Assembly: GCA_964519985.1 (NCBI GenBank)
Contig: CAZFMF010000001.1
Location: 271,088 to 335,087 of the forward strand
DNA length: 64,000 nucleotides
Direction of reading: 5' to 3'
From: JAIEOG01 sp964519985
GTDB lineage: Bacteria > Bdellovibrionota > FAC87 > UBA2466
Below the pieces are notes generated by a model, which was given only the letters and a program-made list of their open reading frames with translations, had not been told where the DNA came from and ran no database searches. The position numbers and the translations under genes were made by a program. Numbering within the stretch: position 1 is the stretch's first letter; each line of letters starts with the position of its first letter. Positions 1 through 8,162 of this stretch are shown here, in pieces.

Positions 1-1029
1 CAGATCATTGCGCGGGCCGACCACGTACGCCCGGTGGGCTTGTTCGCCGGCAACCAGCTTGAACTCGACTTCGGGACGGTTGCGATATTCCTGTCGCTTT
101 TCCGCCAAAATATCTTCGGCCAGGAGCAAGAGCGAAAGGGTGGATGTCTCCGGCTCGACCGCCTTCGCTTTAGCGGGAGCGGCGGCTGGCGTCGGGGTGG
201 CGCCGGATTTGTAAGTCTTGAGCAAGTCATTGGCGATGTCTTGGATCCGCAGCAACGCGCGCTGAATCAAGCGGCTTTGCTCGGGCGGTAAGGTGCGAAA
301 GGTGTCGCTCATCATGCTGAGTGCCGCGAGCGGAGATCGAATATCGTGGGCCACGCGGGCGGCGAGTTCGCCCGTCGCACGGGCGCGCTCGTGTTGGATG
401 GCCTGGGCGAGATAGGGCTTCAAGAAAAGATTGCGCGCGATCAGCAGCCAGGTTCCCCAGATGAAAAGCACCACTGCCAGCGCCGGCAGCACGGTGCGAA
501 AATACAGACCGGCCACCCCACCCTGGTAGAAGCCATAGGCATCTTGGATGTGGGCGAAAAGGTATCCCTTGGTAATTCCGCCCAGGGCCAAGGGAGCCGC
601 GTAGGCCCAGGAGCCGTCGGTCGGATGGCGCGTGAGCTTAGCGAGCTTCGGGAAGGAAACCAAGGATCCGGGGGCCTGGCACTGAGTGCTGGGCTCCGAG
701 CCGCGGCGAGCGGAGTAAACGCATCTGCCTTCGGGGTCGGTGACGAAAAGTTCGTAGTTGGCATTGCCCATCTGGTTGGCGATCAGACCGATACGCATCG
801 CAATCGCCTGAAGATTTCCGGTCCACATTTCTTCGGCGATGCCTTGGTAGTGAAACGAGAAAAACTGTTCGAACTGCTGTTCGGCGACCTGCGCCCGCTT
901 TTGTTCTTTTTTGACGTAGGAAAGCGTCAGGGTGAGCGCGAGCCCACTCAAGCAGATGAGCAGAAGGGTCAAGGAGCCGCCGACAAAGGCCTGCAAGAAG
1001 GCGGTGGGTTGTCGGGTCTCTAGTTTCAA
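1..1029 (-). CDS. Membrane sensor histidine kinase, truncated by the window edge
   Basis: The reading frame is open from 1029 to base 1 (343 codons) and is cut by the window before the ATPase domain. Residues 17-37 and about 177-199 are membrane helices flanking a periplasmic sensor region of about 140 residues. The H box AHDIRSPLAAL puts the phosphoacceptor at His228. The last visible residues, GPRNDL, look like the start of an N box. The TTG start overlaps the stop of the upstream binding-protein gene (TTGA), so the two are probably translated together and the binding protein may present its ligand to this sensor. The kinase call is firm. The signal sensed and the partner regulator lie outside what can be seen. 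Confidence 0.85.
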   Translation of the reverse strand, partial: MKLETRQPTAFLQAFVGGSLTLLLICLSGLALTLTLSYVKKEQKRAQVAEQQFEQFFSFHYQGIAEEMWTGNLQAIAMRIGLIANQMGNANYELFVTDPEGRCVYSARRGSEPSTQCQAPGSLVSFPKLAKLTRHPTDGSWAYAAPLALGGITKGYLFAHIQDAYGFYQGGVAGLYFRTVLPALAVVLFIWGTWLLIARNLFLKPYLAQAIQHERARATGELAARVAHDIRSPLAALSMMSDTFRTLPPEQSRLIQRALLRIQDIANDLLKTYKSGATPTPAAAPAKAKAVEPETSTLSLLLLAEDILAEKRQEYRNRPEVEFKLVAGEQAHRAYVVGPRNDL

Positions 1030-2174
1030 TTTACCCCCGGGGCAGGTTGAATTCCCGCGCGGCTGATCTGGTACAGGTAAAGACTTTTGTCGAGCGCATT
1101 GCCGGGACCAAAAGCCATCGTTTGCGAGGTCAACAGAGGGAGATCACGAAGTCGCAGGAGTGATTTTCTGACGCTCTCGCCCGAACGCGGGTTTTCGGCG
1201 GTGCCCATGGCGTGAAACAAGATCCAGCCGGCGTCAAAACCGATCGCCGCCCACTCGTTCATGGCATCCCCCCGCAATTTGTCCGCCACGCGGGCCTTGA
1301 GGGGCGACTGACGGGTCGCCAGCCAATAGGAATTGCGAATTGCGTGGAATCCCTTGCCGAGCGGGAAATCACGCACCATCCGACCGTAGACAAACTCGTT
1401 GGAGCCCCAACCATCGCTGCCGAGATACGTGGGAAGAAACCCCCGCGGAGTGGCTTCGGCCACAAAGCTAAAAAGGTCAGTGTCGTGGGTGAACATCGCC
1501 ACGTGCGTCACACCGGCTTTTTGGAACTGGAGGACCGGTTCGGTGAGGTTCGACGTACGGCGCAGGACGCGATGGACCGACACGGGGATCTTGTTCTGGG
1601 TCAGTCGGCCAAATGTCTCCATGAAGCGGCGGCTTAAGAAATCGGAGTAGGGCGAGGAGACATTGTGCAGGACTCCCACGCTCTTGGGCTTCAAGTGTTT
1701 CGCGGTGTATTCGGCCATTTTGTCCGCGACTTGGGTATCGGAGAAACAGGCCCGGAAAACAAACGGGCGCCCCTTGGTGACATCCGGGTTAGTGGCCGTG
1801 GGAGTCATCAAAACGATCCCCGCCCCGTTGAGGATTTCGCCCAGCGCTAAGGCTTCCTCGCTCATTTCGCCGCCAATGACCGCCGCGACTTTGTGGGTGA
1901 CGAGTTGGCGCGCGGCCGCGATCACCGAGGTCAGGGACTCGGTGTACGCCTGGTAAATGAACTCAACCTTCCGGCCCGTATCTTTTTCGTAGAGCGTGGC
2001 CGCGGTCTTCGCGCCATCGAGTAACGCGGTGACGCTGCGGTCGTACCGTTCCTCTAAACGAAAAGCGACGCCAACGCGCAGAGTTTCGGGGGCTTTTATC
2101 GTGGAGGCGGCGGACGCGCCCAAACTGATAAAGGCGACCCAAAGGCTTAGCCAGGTTTTAGGTCCAGGTCTCAT
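1026..2174 (-). CDS. Periplasmic branched-chain-amino-acid-type substrate-binding protein
   Basis: This is a 382-residue exported protein with a clear signal peptide (cleavage near ASAAS). It has the layout of a type I periplasmic binding protein of the LivJ/LivK class, with motifs such as AAVIGGEMSEEA and GIVLMTPTATNP. No ABC permease or ATPase gene is adjacent. Instead the next gene, overlapping by four bases, is a membrane histidine kinase. That suggests the protein senses a ligand for signalling rather than feeding a transporter, which is inference. It overlaps the SDR gene upstream by 17 bases and belongs to the same operon. The ligand cannot be told from sequence. Confidence 0.8.
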   Translation of the reverse strand: MRPGPKTWLSLWVAFISLGASAASTIKAPETLRVGVAFRLEERYDRSVTALLDGAKTAATLYEKDTGRKVEFIYQAYTESLTSVIAAARQLVTHKVAAVIGGEMSEEALALGEILNGAGIVLMTPTATNPDVTKGRPFVFRACFSDTQVADKMAEYTAKHLKPKSVGVLHNVSSPYSDFLSRRFMETFGRLTQNKIPVSVHRVLRRTSNLTEPVLQFQKAGVTHVAMFTHDTDLFSFVAEATPRGFLPTYLGSDGWGSNEFVYGRMVRDFPLGKGFHAIRNSYWLATRQSPLKARVADKLRGDAMNEWAAIGFDAGWILFHAMGTAENPRSGESVRKSLLRLRDLPLLTSQTMAFGPGNALDKSLYLYQISRAGIQPAPGVN

Positions 2175-2889
2175 TGCTCGGTCTCAAATCCATTTCAAAG
2201 GTCCAGCAATCGCGCGTCTGCTCGCAAAGGTGCAAAACACTTGCCGCAATCGACTCGGGTTCCATGAAATCGCCGGGCGGTCGGCCGGGATTCAGACCCT
2301 TGGTGCGTTCGTTGTTGATTAATCCATCGACGATGACGTGCGCCGCGTGCACGCCATGCGGTCCCATCTCCTTGGCGAGGCTTTGGGAAAGAATTCGCAA
2401 TGCGCTTTTGGCGATGGCAAAAGCGCTGCTCTTTTTCCCACCCCGCAACGAGGCGGTAGCGCCAATGTTCACGATCGTGAGCGGGTGTTCCTCCGCGCGT
2501 GATCTTCGCAGCTCCAACGTCTCCTGGATGCAGTGGAAGGCGCTGAAAAAGTTTTGATCGAGCGAATGGCGCAGAAACTCCGTCGTCATTTGCCCCACTT
2601 CCTTTCCGCCGGTCCAGGTTCCCGCATTGTTGATCAAGGCGCCAAGGGGGCCGTGGGTCTGAGCGATGTGTTTAAAGACCGAATGCACATCGGCTTCGCG
2701 GGTCAAGTCGACCGGATGGAGAGAGACTTTCGAATCCGGGTGGAGCGTGCGAATCTGATCCGCCACGGCATTTAGCTTCTCGGCGTTGCGGGCGAGTAGT
2801 GCGACCGGATATCCCCTTTGCGCGGCGAGTCGTGCAATGGATTTTCCGAGCCCTTGACTCGCTCCGGTGACGACGACAACGTACTTCAC
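2158..2889 (-). CDS. Short-chain dehydrogenase/reductase with an altered catalytic tyrosine
   Basis: This 243-residue SDR has a Rossmann N-terminus (VVVVTGASQGLG), an NNAG motif and the SDR helix that carries the catalytic lysine. The canonical YxxxK appears as FAIAK, so the tyrosine is replaced by phenylalanine while the lysine remains. Some SDR subfamilies share this change, so the reaction may differ or be lost. GTG at 2889 was chosen as start because it overlaps the TAG of the ATP-grasp gene and has a GGGAG Shine-Dalgarno six bases upstream. An in-frame ATG at 2907 is the alternative. It lies in the operon with the diiron protein, exporter and ligase and may tailor their product. Confidence 0.8.
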   Translation of the reverse strand: MKYVVVVTGASQGLGKSIARLAAQRGYPVALLARNAEKLNAVADQIRTLHPDSKVSLHPVDLTREADVHSVFKHIAQTHGPLGALINNAGTWTGGKEVGQMTTEFLRHSLDQNFFSAFHCIQETLELRRSRAEEHPLTIVNIGATASLRGGKKSSAFAIAKSALRILSQSLAKEMGPHGVHAAHVIVDGLINNERTKGLNPGRPPGDFMEPESIAASVLHLCEQTRDCWTFEMDLRPSNETWT

Positions 2890-4127
2890 TAGTAACTCCC
2901 TCCCCATTTGCCATTCACGACGACTCGCGCCCGCAATTGTTTGGAGCGGGCAATGGCACCCGAGAAACTCTTATCGAAAGTCAGATAGCAGCCCAGGTGG
3001 TCCATTTGGCGGCCCTTGGATTTCAGTTCACTGCCGCTTTCGGCAAAGCGATTGGAGAAACGCACCTCGGGCTCCTCGGGGAGCGCGATGGTGTCTAGCC
3101 GAAGCGGTTGGGGCGCCAGGAAGTATTGCAGACAGCTATAGCCGGAGATTTGCAGTGGGGTTGAAATGGGTCGGCCCAGCGCCCAGTCGAGGAGCAGCGA
3201 TTGCACCTGGGTGTCGAGCGCAAAATTGATCGATTGCATCACATCGGCGCCCACAAAACGCGGGTTTAAATCGATGATTTCGATTCGCCCGTCGGGGCTC
3301 ACGATCAATTCCGTATGGGTGGGGCCCTCGGTGAAGAGGAGGGCCTCATGCGCCCGTCGCACTTTTTCCAGGATCTTTTCTGCCATTGGGTGCGGGTAAG
3401 GAAAGCACGAACCCATTTCGACGGTGGCGTCAGTGGAAAGCAGAATCCGTGAGGTGATGCCCAGGGTTTGCATCCTGCCGCCACTGAAAATGGCTTCGAC
3501 GGACATCAGCTCTCCATCGATCGCTTCTTCCAGGATAGGGCCACCCCGATCGATATGTTGGGCCAGCCAAACGGGCAGGTCGCTGTCGCGCTGCACGAAG
3601 GCCCGGTACGCGGATCGCACGTCATCGAGCGTTTCGCAACGCTTCACGTAGGCGCTGTACGCCCCAAAGGCGGGTTTGAAATAAACCGCGCCCTGAAAAG
3701 GCCACTCGCTGGCGTTCAGGATCGACTCGGCCGGAATACTATGCAGATCGGAAAGGCCGATCGAGTGGAGGCGATCGCGCAGTTCGGCTTTGTTCAAAAT
3801 CGTGCGCATCACCGGTGAAGGAGTGTTCGGTAGCCCCAGCATGGCGCGCAGAAAAGACGCTGGCTCGGCGGTGATATCCAAAGAGTGGTACACCGCCGCG
3901 ACATCGCCCAGAGTGCGCGTCATAGCCAGCAGCGGAGCGAGGTCGGTGAAGCTTGGAACCACCCGCCACTCGTCCACGGACTCCATCCGGGATCGATAGG
4001 CCGAGCTGAGATGGATCGCGTCTCGGGGTTCGAGTGAAAACACAACGGTACGGTAGCCGCGCCGGTGCGCCTCGTGCACGACCTCGAAAGCTGTTCCTCT
4101 AGGTTCTAGGAAAAGCACGGTATTCAT
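2889..4127 (-). CDS. ATP-grasp carboxylate-amine ligase
   Basis: This 412-residue ATP-grasp enzyme resembles L-amino-acid ligases and biosynthetic ATP-grasp proteins. It would activate a carboxylate as acyl phosphate and join it to an amine. Visible elements are an ATP-binding strand (AVYFKPAFGAYSAYVK), the central ILEEAIDGELMSVEAI strand and the metal-binding end ELIVSPDGRIEIIDLNPRFVG with its E-x-N-x-R pattern. The start at 4127 forms an ATGA overlap with the MFS gene. A longer in-frame extension to 4373 lies inside the MFS gene and was rejected. Its place between an exporter and an SDR suggests it makes a small peptide or amide that is secreted. Substrates are unknown. Confidence 0.82.
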   Translation of the reverse strand: MNTVLFLEPRGTAFEVVHEAHRRGYRTVVFSLEPRDAIHLSSAYRSRMESVDEWRVVPSFTDLAPLLAMTRTLGDVAAVYHSLDITAEPASFLRAMLGLPNTPSPVMRTILNKAELRDRLHSIGLSDLHSIPAESILNASEWPFQGAVYFKPAFGAYSAYVKRCETLDDVRSAYRAFVQRDSDLPVWLAQHIDRGGPILEEAIDGELMSVEAIFSGGRMQTLGITSRILLSTDATVEMGSCFPYPHPMAEKILEKVRRAHEALLFTEGPTHTELIVSPDGRIEIIDLNPRFVGADVMQSINFALDTQVQSLLLDWALGRPISTPLQISGYSCLQYFLAPQPLRLDTIALPEEPEVRFSNRFAESGSELKSKGRQMDHLGCYLTFDKSFSGAIARSKQLRARVVVNGKWGGSY

Positions 4128-5344
4128 ACCGACACCCGCACTTCCTTCGGAACTTCCACCCCAAAGCGCGCGTAGACCAGGCTCGCTAGGCCAATCGAAA
4201 ATCCAACCAGTCCGATCGAAGCCCACAAGGGTCCGAGGAGGTTGGTAATATTGGCAAAAATCAGCGCCCAGATCGACATGAGCAAGGTGGCGGTTGAAGT
4301 CGCGACAAATTGGTACTCCCCCGCGCGTTCCGCCGGACTCAACGCCACGAGTTCGGCCGCGGAGGCAATCCAAACCGCCTCAAAGAAAAAATGGAAAACA
4401 AAGAAAGTCAGAAGGGAAAGACTTAAGGCGGAGCTCGCGGTGGTGGCGAACAGGCCCATGACCCCGAGTCCGAAGAAGAGCGCCGAGTGCTTGCTGGATT
4501 TCAGCCACTGAGCAGGCTTCGGAACTCGGTTCATCGCAAAGCCGGCTAAGAGCCCCAGCGACGCTGCCGTTTGAAACCAGCCGGTGCCCGCGCGACCGGC
4601 GCTGAATGATAGGGGCAGATAATTCACGAGGATGCAGTAAGCGCCTTGGAACAAGGCCGCGGAGACAACAAAGATCATGACGATGGGGAAGAGCCGGGGG
4701 TTACGTAGCATTTCCTCGAGACTCAATAGGTATTGGTGGAGGCGGAGCGCGGGTAACACGGTGCTGGTTCGTTGCAAAACCACCTCTTTATCGTCGATAA
4801 AAAAGAAAATTCCGGCACTGACAAGGTAAGTCGCGACGTCCAAGATCACCACCGGCCAGATCGACGCGGCGCCGAGGGCCACCGTGGCCAGCATTCCCGA
4901 TAGCGTCGTGGAAAGAAAAAAACTGAGATAAATGAACTGGGTTTGGGCGTGAAGGGCATCGGTGGGCGCCGTCACGCGTACCCATTTCATCACCGCCGCC
5001 CGACCGAAGAAATTAGAAATCGATCGCAGGGAAAGTAAGAGGCAAAGCACGAAAAAAGGTTTCCCGGTGGCGACGACCCAACCGCAGAGCAGGGATAGGA
5101 CCAGGGCCAGAAAGTCATTGGCGACGAGAATTTTGCGACTTAGCTTTCGGTCGATCAAACGGCCGAGATGAGCGCTGAAAATCGCGCCCGGCAGGAACGA
5201 GAAAACAAAAACATGCGTCGCGGCGAGCAGCGAACCGGTCTTGCTCAGCAAGAACGCGGAGAGCGCCAAGGTGAGCAAGTGCGCGCCCGTTTGCGAGACG
5301 AAGGTCGCCGCCCAAAGCGAATGGTATGGCGTTAGCTTTCTCAT
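4124..5344 (-). CDS. MFS transporter, probable product exporter
   Basis: This 406-residue integral membrane protein has about twelve hydrophobic helices. A loop near residue 65 (HLGRLIDRKLSRKILVAND) fits the MFS motif between helices 2 and 3. It resembles the EntS/MFS_3 type of small-molecule exporter. Start 5344 gives an ATGA overlap with the diiron-protein gene, and the stop overlaps the ATP-grasp start in the same way, so all three are probably translationally coupled. An in-frame ATG at 5377 was not chosen. The context suggests export of the product of the neighbouring ligase, but no substrate can be assigned. Confidence 0.85.
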   Translation of the reverse strand: MRKLTPYHSLWAATFVSQTGAHLLTLALSAFLLSKTGSLLAATHVFVFSFLPGAIFSAHLGRLIDRKLSRKILVANDFLALVLSLLCGWVVATGKPFFVLCLLLSLRSISNFFGRAAVMKWVRVTAPTDALHAQTQFIYLSFFLSTTLSGMLATVALGAASIWPVVILDVATYLVSAGIFFFIDDKEVVLQRTSTVLPALRLHQYLLSLEEMLRNPRLFPIVMIFVVSAALFQGAYCILVNYLPLSFSAGRAGTGWFQTAASLGLLAGFAMNRVPKPAQWLKSSKHSALFFGLGVMGLFATTASSALSLSLLTFFVFHFFFEAVWIASAAELVALSPAERAGEYQFVATSTATLLMSIWALIFANITNLLGPLWASIGLVGFSIGLASLVYARFGVEVPKEVRVSV

Positions 5345-6180
5345 ACGGCGTGAATCCGCTCCTCGGCCTGTTTCCAAAACTCGTTCCAGAAGGCGATGCC
5401 GACATCGAAGCCCTCCGTGAATTCGCGCTTCTGTCCGTCCGTTTGGCAGAACCGCAAAAAGTTGGAAAGCGTCAACCGGACATGCTCGGGCTCAATAAGT
5501 CGGTGGAGACGGAAGAAAAGCGTTTCGTTCAACTGTTGCGCAAGGTGGGCGTTGTGCGCCAACGAACGAAAAACCGATTCGATATTTTCCTGCGCGGGCA
5601 TTTCCAAACCGAGCAGAAAGCCCAAAACAAACGATTGGGACTTCGACTCTTTCACCTCCGCGTAGAGGCGTTCGAGTAAGGGATCGATGCGGTCCGATTC
5701 GGTTTCGGACACGCCGGTCGCGCGCACGCAGTCGCGAAAGAGATTGCAATGGATCTCGTCCTCGCGACGCATGCCCAACTCTTCAAAAGCGGTTTGGATC
5801 ACGTAGTGCCGGCATTCATTGGAATCCACGCGGGCGGCGGCTTGGCAGAGCACGCGCGGCATGCAGGCGGAAAAACGTAACCACTGGGGTCCAACGACCG
5901 ACGCCGTCGCGAACGACGGGCGAAAGTCAGGGCCTAAGAAATAGCCGAAGATCGTTTTTTGATTCAGGCGCTCGCCGAAGAAGGCCGTCCAGCGGATCAA
6001 CGCCTCGTGGTCGGAGGTAAAGACCTTCTCGACCACAGCGTCGTAACCCATCGACGCGAGGCCACGGTAAGTGGCGTCATCGGGCAAAAAGCCGTCTCGG
6101 ATTATCGGATTTGCAAACACGGTCTCTCCACCGAACCCTGCCCCGTTTGAAGCGGCGGTCGGTATAGCATTTTTATCCAT
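5341..6180 (-). CDS. Haem-oxygenase-like diiron (HDO-type) protein
   Basis: This 279-residue helical protein matches the pattern of haem-oxygenase-like diiron oxidases and oxygenases (Haem_oxygenas_2-type). One helix carries FEELGMRREDEIHCNLFRD, a later one carries a conserved Glu (LGLEMPAQENIESVF), and a third carries FFRLHRLIEPEHVR, giving a likely E/H, E, H..E..H ligand set. The last motif has Glu where the family usually has Asp. Members oxidise amino-acid-derived substrates or cleave C-C bonds, but none of those activities can be assigned here. It is the first gene of the operon, with no strong Shine-Dalgarno seen before the ATG. The nearby ligase and exporter suggest a biosynthetic role. 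Confidence 0.72.
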   Translation of the reverse strand: MDKNAIPTAASNGAGFGGETVFANPIIRDGFLPDDATYRGLASMGYDAVVEKVFTSDHEALIRWTAFFGERLNQKTIFGYFLGPDFRPSFATASVVGPQWLRFSACMPRVLCQAAARVDSNECRHYVIQTAFEELGMRREDEIHCNLFRDCVRATGVSETESDRIDPLLERLYAEVKESKSQSFVLGFLLGLEMPAQENIESVFRSLAHNAHLAQQLNETLFFRLHRLIEPEHVRLTLSNFLRFCQTDGQKREFTEGFDVGIAFWNEFWKQAEERIHAV

Positions 6181-6274
6181 CGGAAAACAAGGCCCTCCGC
6201 CGTTGGCCGATGCACGTAAGCTGCCAAAATCTGATGGTTTTTTCGTGCGGGCGGGAGGGGAAAGGGTCTCGAAA

Positions 6275-6295
6275 CTGAAACAGGGGCTGTTTCAG
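6275..6295. repeat. Perfect 9-bp inverted repeat between rsgA and the HDO operon
   Basis: CTGAAACAG and CTGTTTCAG are separated by three bases. The site lies in the 138-base gap between rsgA (upstream) and the first operon gene. It could be a weak terminator for rsgA, since the leftward strand continues with only a short T run, or an operator for the operon. The sequence alone does not decide. Confidence 0.45.
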
Positions 6296-6318
6296 GCGTG
6301 AGATCGTCTCAGGGGCGA

Positions 6319-7419
6319 CTACTTAGGACGCTTGTCCTTGAGGTGCTTGCGCAGCGCCACGTTCACCGATTTCCAGTGTTTTTTGTTCTCGCTGGTCGCG
6401 GCCTTGTCGTCCTTGGTCTGGTGAAACCGCATCTCGCGTTGCAGCTTGGTGAAGGCATCCCAGCGTTCACGGGACAGGCTGCCGTTCTCCAGTGCGGCAC
6501 GAACGGCGCAGCCCGGTTCGGAGGCATGGCCGCAATTGCCGAAGCGGCAGCCGTCGCCGAGGCTGGCGATGTCTTCAAACTGGGAATCCAGGCCTTCTTC
6601 GTGCTCCCCGAGCTGGAGTTCCCGCATTCCGGGCGTGTCGATGAGCAGCGCACCGGTCGGCAGCTGAAAGAGGTGACGGGCGGTGGTCGTGTGGCGGCCC
6701 CGATCGTCGCCTTCGCGGGCGGCTTGGGTCTTTAAGACCTCTTCGCCCAAGAGCCGGTTGGCCAAAGTCGATTTGCCGACGCCCGAAGACCCCAATAGCA
6801 CCAGGGTTTTTCCCGGCAGCAGGTGCGCCTGGAGGGCCTCAATCCCGGTGCTGGCCTTGGCACTGATCGCTAGCACATCCACGCCCGCTGCCACCGTCGC
6901 AATGGAGTCGATTCCCGTTTGTGGGTCTTCCACCAAATCCGATTTGGTCAGAAGCACGACGGGGACAGCCCCACTATCGCGGATGAGGGTCAGGTAGCGT
7001 TCCACGCGACGCGGATTCAGATCGTGATTCAAGGAAGTGACAATGAATGCGGTGTCGACGTTCGAAGCGAGGATCTGAATGTCCTGGTTTTCACCGGCGG
7101 CTTTGCGGTGCAAGCAGGTTTTGCGTTCCAGAATCAGATGAATCGTCGCGCGGCCGTCACTGGGACGGGGGGTGACGGCGACCCAGTCGCCGGTGCTGGG
7201 CCACTCCCAGTCGGTCTTAGCCTCGTGGCGGAATTTTCCGCTGACCTCGCCAAGTAGGGAAAGCTGCCCGAGTTGAAGGCGGACCATGCCCTTTTGCTCA
7301 CCCGTGACCCGGGCGGGCACCCAATCGTCATTCCCAAGGGTCTCCCATTGGGATTCGAAAAATGCATCCCAGCCCCAAGGGCCGAGAAGCCGTTGGCGGC
7401 TATCCGACATGGCGCCCAT
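6319..7419 (-). CDS. rsgA: Ribosome small-subunit-dependent GTPase A
   Basis: This 366-residue protein is RsgA, the circularly permuted GTPase that assists late maturation of the 30S subunit. An N-terminal OB-fold region is followed by the G4 motif TKSDL, then the P loop GSSGVGKSTL, then G3 DTPGMREL. This is the permuted order typical of the family. A C-terminal zinc-binding region contains the spaced ligands C-x4-C-x-H-x5-C (CRFGNCGHASEPGC). The basic tail ends in KDKRPK. The start may be the ATG at 7419 or the one three codons later at 7410. It appears to be a single gene, 41 bases from the AlkD-type gene. Confidence 0.95.
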   Translation of the reverse strand: MGAMSDSRQRLLGPWGWDAFFESQWETLGNDDWVPARVTGEQKGMVRLQLGQLSLLGEVSGKFRHEAKTDWEWPSTGDWVAVTPRPSDGRATIHLILERKTCLHRKAAGENQDIQILASNVDTAFIVTSLNHDLNPRRVERYLTLIRDSGAVPVVLLTKSDLVEDPQTGIDSIATVAAGVDVLAISAKASTGIEALQAHLLPGKTLVLLGSSGVGKSTLANRLLGEEVLKTQAAREGDDRGRHTTTARHLFQLPTGALLIDTPGMRELQLGEHEEGLDSQFEDIASLGDGCRFGNCGHASEPGCAVRAALENGSLSRERWDAFTKLQREMRFHQTKDDKAATSENKKHWKSVNVALRKHLKDKRPK

Positions 7420-7459
7420 TGTAGCTTAGGAATTCGGGCGCGTAGAGGGCAAAGGCGTT

Positions 7460-8161
7460 TCAGAGTCCGGCCAAATAGGCTTTGCGCCGGGCGGGGGGAA
7501 AGCGTTCGATGGCGTAGCGCAATGCCGTGCGGGGGAGCTTACGGTGATAGCGGGCGAGGAACTTTTCGAGGGTCTTCACGTCCGCCTTGCCGACTTCGCG
7601 CAACATCCAACCGCAGGCCTTGTGAATGAGATCGTGCTCGTCTTGCATCAGGGTCTGGCAGATCTTTAGGCAATCGGCGAAGTCTTTTCGGCGGATAAAC
7701 GTCATCGTCGTCACAATCGCAATGCGCCGTTCCCAAAGGTTTTTCGATCGGGCGAGTTTGTGCAAAACGGCACGATTGCGTTCCAGGAGATAGCCTCCCA
7801 CCAAGCGTGGGGCGGAAGTATCGACGAGGTCCCAGTTGTTGATGCCGTTAACGTGTTTGAAATAGAAATCGTAAAAAGCTTTGCGTTTGGATTCTTGCGC
7901 GCGCTCAAATTGATCGACCAAAATGATCAGCGCCAAGAGACGCTCTTCATGAATCGGCGACTGCAAGAGGTCCGATAGATCATCGAAACTGAGGTGACGA
8001 AAGCGTTTCGCGACCGCGCGCGTTTGCGGCACGGTCACGCCGATAAACACATCGCCTTCGGCGTATTGGCCCGGACCGGTTTTGAAAAAACGCTGGAGGA
8101 AAGCGCCCTTTTCGGGATGAGCCTGACGGTGGAGCGCGGTGCGCGCTTCTTTCAGCGACAT
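7460..8161 (-). CDS. DNA alkylation repair protein, AlkD family
   Basis: This 233-residue all-helical protein of the AlkD/HEAT-like DNA glycosylase family excises bulky or cationic alkylated purines. Family landmarks are visible: VPQTRAVAKRF near the N-terminus, NNWDLVDTSA in the middle, LWERRIAIV, and HKACGWMLREVGK towards the end. Length is typical. Its ATG lies one base after the stop of the methionine sulfoxide reductase fusion, so the two are co-transcribed. Pairing oxidised-protein repair with alkylation repair is a plausible stress-response unit. Confidence 0.9.
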   Translation of the reverse strand: MSLKEARTALHRQAHPEKGAFLQRFFKTGPGQYAEGDVFIGVTVPQTRAVAKRFRHLSFDDLSDLLQSPIHEERLLALIILVDQFERAQESKRKAFYDFYFKHVNGINNWDLVDTSAPRLVGGYLLERNRAVLHKLARSKNLWERRIAIVTTMTFIRRKDFADCLKICQTLMQDEHDLIHKACGWMLREVGKADVKTLEKFLARYHRKLPRTALRYAIERFPPARRKAYLAGL

Positions 8162-8162
8162 T

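Noticed and set aside
346..1023. 225-residue open frame on the plus strand
   Set aside because: It is antisense to the histidine-kinase frame, which is open to the window edge and carries membrane helices and an H box; the plus-strand product has no motif.
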